From the NCBI GenBank assembly GCA_026874595.1, contig CM049310.1, forward strand, positions 23,474,058-23,538,057: a stretch of DNA of 64,000 nucleotides, read 5' to 3'. The first letter of the stretch is position 1. Each line of letters starts with the position of its first letter. Below, in pieces: positions 40,027-46,333 of the stretch. The translations under genes and the position numbers were made by a program. The notes under the pieces were generated by a model. It was not told the origin of the DNA and did no database searches. It was given only the letters and a program-made list of their open reading frames with translations. Source of the DNA: Sipunculus nudus (Eukaryota > Annelida > Sipuncula > Golfingiida > Sipunculidae).

Positions 40027-42733
40027 TAAGAACAGTAGCCTGGTGATGTATAGTGCGCGGCTGTGATTGAGCATATACCTTCTCTGCTTAACAGAATTCT
40101 TAGAATTCTCTAATTGCCAAGTTATTCGCATTTGTGTGGCCTAAATAATTCTTTGATTTTAAATGTTTCTTTAACTACTGTAAACATCAAGTAAGTATTG
40201 TACTGAGTACATTAGTAAATAATATTGGCGTGTTTGAAATATACATTTTTGCATAAACTTGTATCGTGTAATTATATTTAACATTTTAAAGAATTAATAA
40301 TGATGATAATATTAATTTTATATATTATATATACATATATAATATAGAAAACCCAATTATTTCCCATAAAGTTATTACAATGAAAATATCGCGATATGCA
40401 TCACAATACGCTACCACATATCGCTATATATTGCAAAACGAAATTTGTAGGCGATACCCAGCCCTATAGATGAAACCATTAATCCATGCACATCAGGTCC
40501 TGGCAGCCTGATATCTTAATTGCTTATTTCACAATAATCCTCAGTCGGTCCCTATCCAGGCAGAATTCAGTGTCAGTCTCTGAGTTAGGTTGTCTTATAT
40601 AGAGTAACAGATTAATTCAAATCAATCTGTGGCTGTGTATCTTCATACCCACCTTACTAATGAAGATAGCATCTCACAGATCGAGCCAGCACGACAGCGC
40701 TACATGATCTGACTTCTTGCCAAAATGAAGATAGCATTCATAATGGCATAGCCCGTATATGGGGATAATTTGATATATTATGCATAAAAGAGAAGGCTAA
40801 ATATCAGAACATTTCGGGGAACAGTGATTTTGCTTGGCTAACTATATATAGCTGACCGTTATATGGCTTTTAGGCACACACACATACATATAAATTTATA
40901 TGTGCTTTGCTGTTGTTGTTGTACACGGCATGCACCATTTATAGTAATGGAATCACTATTCTTTTGACTAAAGCATGTATTTAGCATGTCAATAAACATG
41001 ATAGCATAGTATAAGATAGTAAACATTGTTAACATCATTCCATGTCAATTGTAATTAACCCTGTTTATAATGTAATTAAGTGTAAGTTTGAAATTCAAAT
41101 CTATACTTGTCCTAGCACAGATGCTGTTGAAACCCTAAATATCTTATACTTAGCCCAATATTCTTTCTTTTTTTTAGTTTTGTTCTTTATTCTTCTAATT
41201 CAACCAAAGTCGTGCCAAAACTCCTATTAATGTATGAATACATCAAATAAGAACTTAACTCATTATTTTAATATATTCTGTTCTGGAATGATGCCGACCG
41301 TAGGTGTTTATCTTTGTGCTTGTTTAAAGATTTATCAGTGTCTGTTTAACGAGCTGCATTTATGCTGGTTTTCTATTGTTGCTGTTTGTTATAAATAATA
41401 AAAAAGATATCGGGCTTACATCTATAAATTGTTGGTTATAAGCATAAAAATCTGTGTTACCACTGCAGTTTTCATGAGTTTATTTAAAACTGATACGTTT
41501 TGGTTTCCCTCCATATTTTCTTAGTAAACAAAGCCCGTGCGTGACAATATTTGGTAACACACGTGAGTCTTTGCATAAACATATTGAACGCTGACCTACA
41601 CGAGAGGGGAGTATAAAATACTAAACAGTACAGCAGGACTTGAACAGAATGCCAAGGTAACATGTATTATGCATGACTGTATATGGATCAAGTAACTTAG
41701 CCGTGGGTACCACGCCGGTACAAACCCATCGACCTATTCATACAGCAAGCAAGTCACTAAAAACACCACACACAAAGACGAGACCACTACGGATATGCCC
41801 TACAGGTTTTTTTAAAACTTCCGGTGTGTAGTAAGCACTGAGGTGGTCCATAGGTCCTGTGTAATGGCGGATTAAATGTCTCTTTCACAGAATGGTGAAA
41901 GTATCCACAGGCCCTTGAAATTATGTAATAATATGTAATACCATGCACTGAAAAAATAATAAAAAGTAAACTCTTTTTACTATTATATAGTGGTATAATC
42001 TATTATTGTATTTTTTTCAAGGGCCTGTGAAATATGAAGCATTACAATTTGATATCAATCAAACATTTGACATTTCGAGTGATTATTATTATGCATGCGT
42101 ATTATTGATGAAGGATGATTAATTTGTTCGATGCACTAACTGTAATGTTAACAAGAGTCGTATATTTTAATCAGATGAGGGACGCATACAGGGGCTGGTT
42201 TGGTGCAGGGGGCGCGCAGGGGGACCCAAACCCAAAATCTGGGAAATAAACAATATAAGCTTCATGCCAAAAAACAACGCCGGGTTATGCGTAAATGGTA
42301 TATATCGTGCTAACATGCTAACGTGCTCCATCAGCTCCAGAGTATAATCCTATCTTTTATTTCGCAAAAATTGTCATGCCCGACCTGCTTAGCATTAATC
42401 AGAACTTATCAACACAATTCCCTTGATATCCTACTATCTTAAAAATATGGATGAAATTGTCCCGCGCTGATTTCAATATTATACACTACCATGCATGCAT
42501 GTGGATTAATGGATAAGTTTGCGGGGTAACGGGAAAATGAAGGCCATCTTTTAATCATGAATGGACACTTTGTCAGTAGTGCCTCCGATAAAGCAAAACA
42601 ATCAGACCTAAACTTATCTTCAAAAGGGGAATGCTTCAGAGCCATATGGGTTAGGGCAACTTTAAAAAAATAAATTCCACGGATATTGAAATATCCTTTT
42701 CTCAAGTTATAGTGCATATATGATATACAGATG

Positions 42734-42829
<96 letters not shown>

Positions 42830-45800
42830 GCCTTTTGGATTTCAGATTTTTTTTATTCGCTGGATTAGGAATAATTCAGAAGTCATAACCTGTCGTTAAG
42901 ACAAAGCGAATCTTTGAGGTTCCAAAGGGATTTCGCCATTATGCCATTGAGGCACTGGAGGGGCTCGAAATACGAGCATGTGAGACAATTGCAGAAGTCT
43001 TCCACATCAGTTGACGCGGTGTGGCCTTGATAGTTTTGTTGGTTGCAGAATCAGACTGACATCAGTTGACGTCATGTGACTCTGACAGTTTTATTTCATG
43101 CAGAATCAGACTGACATCAGTTGACGTCATGTGGCCCTGACAGTTTTATTTCATGCAGAATCAGACTGATATCAGTTGACGTCATGTGGCTCTGACAGTT
43201 TTATTTCATGCAGAATCAGACTGCCATCAGTTGACGTCATGTGGCTCTGACAGTTTTAATTCATGCAGAATCAGTCTGGCATCAGTTGACGTCATGTGGC
43301 TCTGACAGTTTTATTTCATGCAGAATCAGACTGACATCAGTTGACGTCATGTGGCTCTGACAGTTTTATTTCATGCAGAATCAGACTGGCATCAGTTGAC
43401 GTCATGTGGCTCTGACAGTTCTTTTTCATGCAGAATCAGACTGACATCAGTTGACGCGGTGTGGCCCTGATAGTTTTGTTGGTCGCACAATCAGACTGGC
43501 ATCAGTCGACGACATGTTTCTCTGACAGTTTTATTTCATGCAGTATCAGACTGACATCAGTTTACGCGGTTTTGCTCTGATAGATTAATTTCATGCAGAA
43601 TTAGACTGACATCAGTCGACGTCGTGTGACGTTGACAGTTTTATTTCATGCAGAATCAGACTGGCATCAGTTGACGTCATGTGGCTCTGACAGTTTTATT
43701 TTAAGTAGAATCGGACTGGCATCAGTTGACGTCATGTGGCTCTGACAGTTTTAATTCATGCAGAATCAGTCTGGCATCAATTGACGTCATTTGGCTCTGA
43801 TAGTTTTATTTCATGCAGAATCAGACTGGCATCAGTTGACCTCATGTGGCTCTGACAGTTTTATTCCATGCAGAATCAGACTGACATCAGTTGACGTCAT
43901 GTGGCTCTGACAGTTTATTTCATGCAGAATCAGACTGACATCAGTTGACGTCATGTGGCCCTGACAGTTTTATTTCATGCAGAATCAGACTGATATCAGT
44001 TGACGTCATGTGGCTCTGACAGTTTTATTTCATGCAGAATCAGACTGCCATCAGTTGACGTCATGTGGCTCTGACAGTTTTAATTCATGCAGAATCAGTC
44101 TGGCATCAGTTGACGTCATGTGGCTCTGACAGTTTTATTTCATGCAGAATCAGACTGACATCAGTTGACGTCATGTGGCTCTGACAGTTTTATTTCATGC
44201 AGAATCAGACTGGCATCAGTTGACGTCATGTGGCTCTGACAGTTCTTTTTCATGCAGAATCAGACTGACATCAGTTGACGCGGTGTGGCCCTGATAGTTT
44301 TGTTGGTCGCACAATCAGACTGGCATCAGTTGACGTCATGTGGCTCTGACAGTTTTATTTCATGCAGAATCAGACTGCCATCAGTTGACGTCATGTGGCT
44401 CTGACAGTTTTAATTCATGCAGAATCAGTCTGGCATCAGTTGACGTCATGTGGCTCTGACAGTTTTATTTCATGCAGAATCAGACTGACATCAGTTGACG
44501 TCATGTGGCTCTGACAGTTTTATTTCATGCAGAATCAGACTGGCATCAGTTGACGTCATGTGGCTCTGACAGTTCTTTTTCATGCAGAATCAGACTGACA
44601 TCAGTTGACGCGGTGTGGCCCTGATAGTTTTGTTGGTCGCACAATCAGACTGGCATCAGTTGACGACATGTTTCTCTGACAGTTTTATTTCATGCAGTAT
44701 CAGACTGACATCAGTTTACGCGGTTTTGCTCTGATAGATTAATTTCATGCAGAATTAGACTGACATCAGTCGACGTCGTGTGACGTTGACAGTTTTATTT
44801 CATGCAGAATCAGACTGGCATCAGTTGACGTCATGTGGCTCTGACAGTTTTATTTCATGCAGAATCGGACTGGCATCAGTTGACGTCATGTGGCTCTGAC
44901 AGTTTTAATTCATGCAGAATCAGTCTGGCATCAATTGACGTCATGTGGCCCTGACAGTTTTATTTCATGCAGAATCAGACTGGCATCAGTTGACCTCATG
45001 TGGCTCTGACAGTTTTATTCCATGCAGAATCAGACTGACATCAGTTGACGTCATGTGGCTCTGACAGTTTTATTTCATGCAAAATCAGACTGACATCATT
45101 TGACGTCATGTGGCTCTGACAGTTTTAATTCATGCAGAATCAGTCTGGCGTCAGTTGACGTCATGTGGCTCTGACAGTTTTATTTCATGCAGAATCAGAC
45201 TGGCATCAGTTGATGTCATGTGGCTCTGACAGTTTTATTTCATGCAAAATCAGACTGACATCAGTTGACGTCGTGTGGCACTGACAGTATTATTTCATGC
45301 AGAATTAGACTGACATCAGTTGACTTCATGTGGCTCTGACTTTTTTTTCATGCAGAATCAGACTGACATCTGTTTACAGTTTTATTTCATGCAGAATCAG
45401 ACGGACATCAGTTGACAGTATTATTTCATACAGAATCATACTGACATCAGTTGACGTCGTGTGAGACTGACAGTTTTATTTCTTGCAGAATCAAACTGAC
45501 ATCAGTTGACATCATGTGGCTCTGAGAGTTTTATTTGATGAAAAATCAGACTGATCTGAAATCAGTTGACATTGTGTAGCTGTAACAGTACGCCTTCAAT
45601 TTAAGGCAGTTGGCGTCGTGTGACTGTGACAGTAAACTTGATGGTCTTGGATGGTGTGTAGCCATGATAGTTCTATTTTTTGCCGAATCAGACAGACCTC
45701 TGTTGTCGTCTTACAATTTACCTGTAATTAAATCGGATCGACCAATTTTTGGGGGGATAACTCCCTCCATTTGTTTACATGTTGCCGAACATCTACAGAA

Positions 45801-46140
45801 TTCCATTCCAGTTTCAAACTATGTGACAGGTTGTAAACACGATTTTCATAGCCTATCTAGCTTTGTACCGTACGGGTACTTGGTGCATTACACCGAGGAA
45901 CCCGTTAAAAGTGCACTCGTTTGCCTGTGAAACACGAATGGTACGTGGTTTTGCCTGTGGAGTGTTAACTTCTGGTGGTTTTCACCCTCTATTACCTCTT
46001 CCCTCTATCGTGTGACTCTGATTAACCTGTTGCAAGGGGCGTCAATATAGGGGTTTGGACGGGGGTATATATCCCCCCCCACACAAACTTTTTGGCAAGG
46101 GGGATGGCCAATGCAATCATCCCCCACTATTCAGGGAATA

Positions 46141-46196
<56 letters not shown>

Positions 46197-46296
46197 CAAT
46201 GAAATATATCAATAAATAGAATTATTAATTAATTATTAACTTTATACTTAATTGTAATATATTTGAAATGTGGTTTGGTATATATATATATATATA

Positions 46297-46333
<37 letters not shown>

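Larger units (their letters stand above)
38817..40468. mobile_element. TIR element of the GGGTGGGCGA/TACCCAGCCC type, split by a solo LTR
   Basis: The left end is TATAGGGTGGGCGAAATTAT followed by ATCG-rich palindromes (ATCGATATATCGGTATATCGCGAT). The right end, reverse-complemented, is TATAGGGCTGGGTATCGCCT. Both ends then carry TATCGCGATA-type subterminal repeats (38846-38892 and 40386-40435). Without the internal LTR it would be about 0.86 kb and non-coding. I associate the GGGCTGGGCGATATATCG theme with hAT-like MITEs, but no convincing 8-bp duplication is visible. Confidence 0.55.

Noticed and set aside
43005-45600. Regular repeats that might suggest a CRISPR array
   Set aside because: The units are contiguous 55-bp satellites without unique spacers, and the DNA is eukaryotic.
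45610-45930. 106-codon frame after the satellite
   Set aside because: It begins inside decayed satellite units and resembles no family; probably chance.
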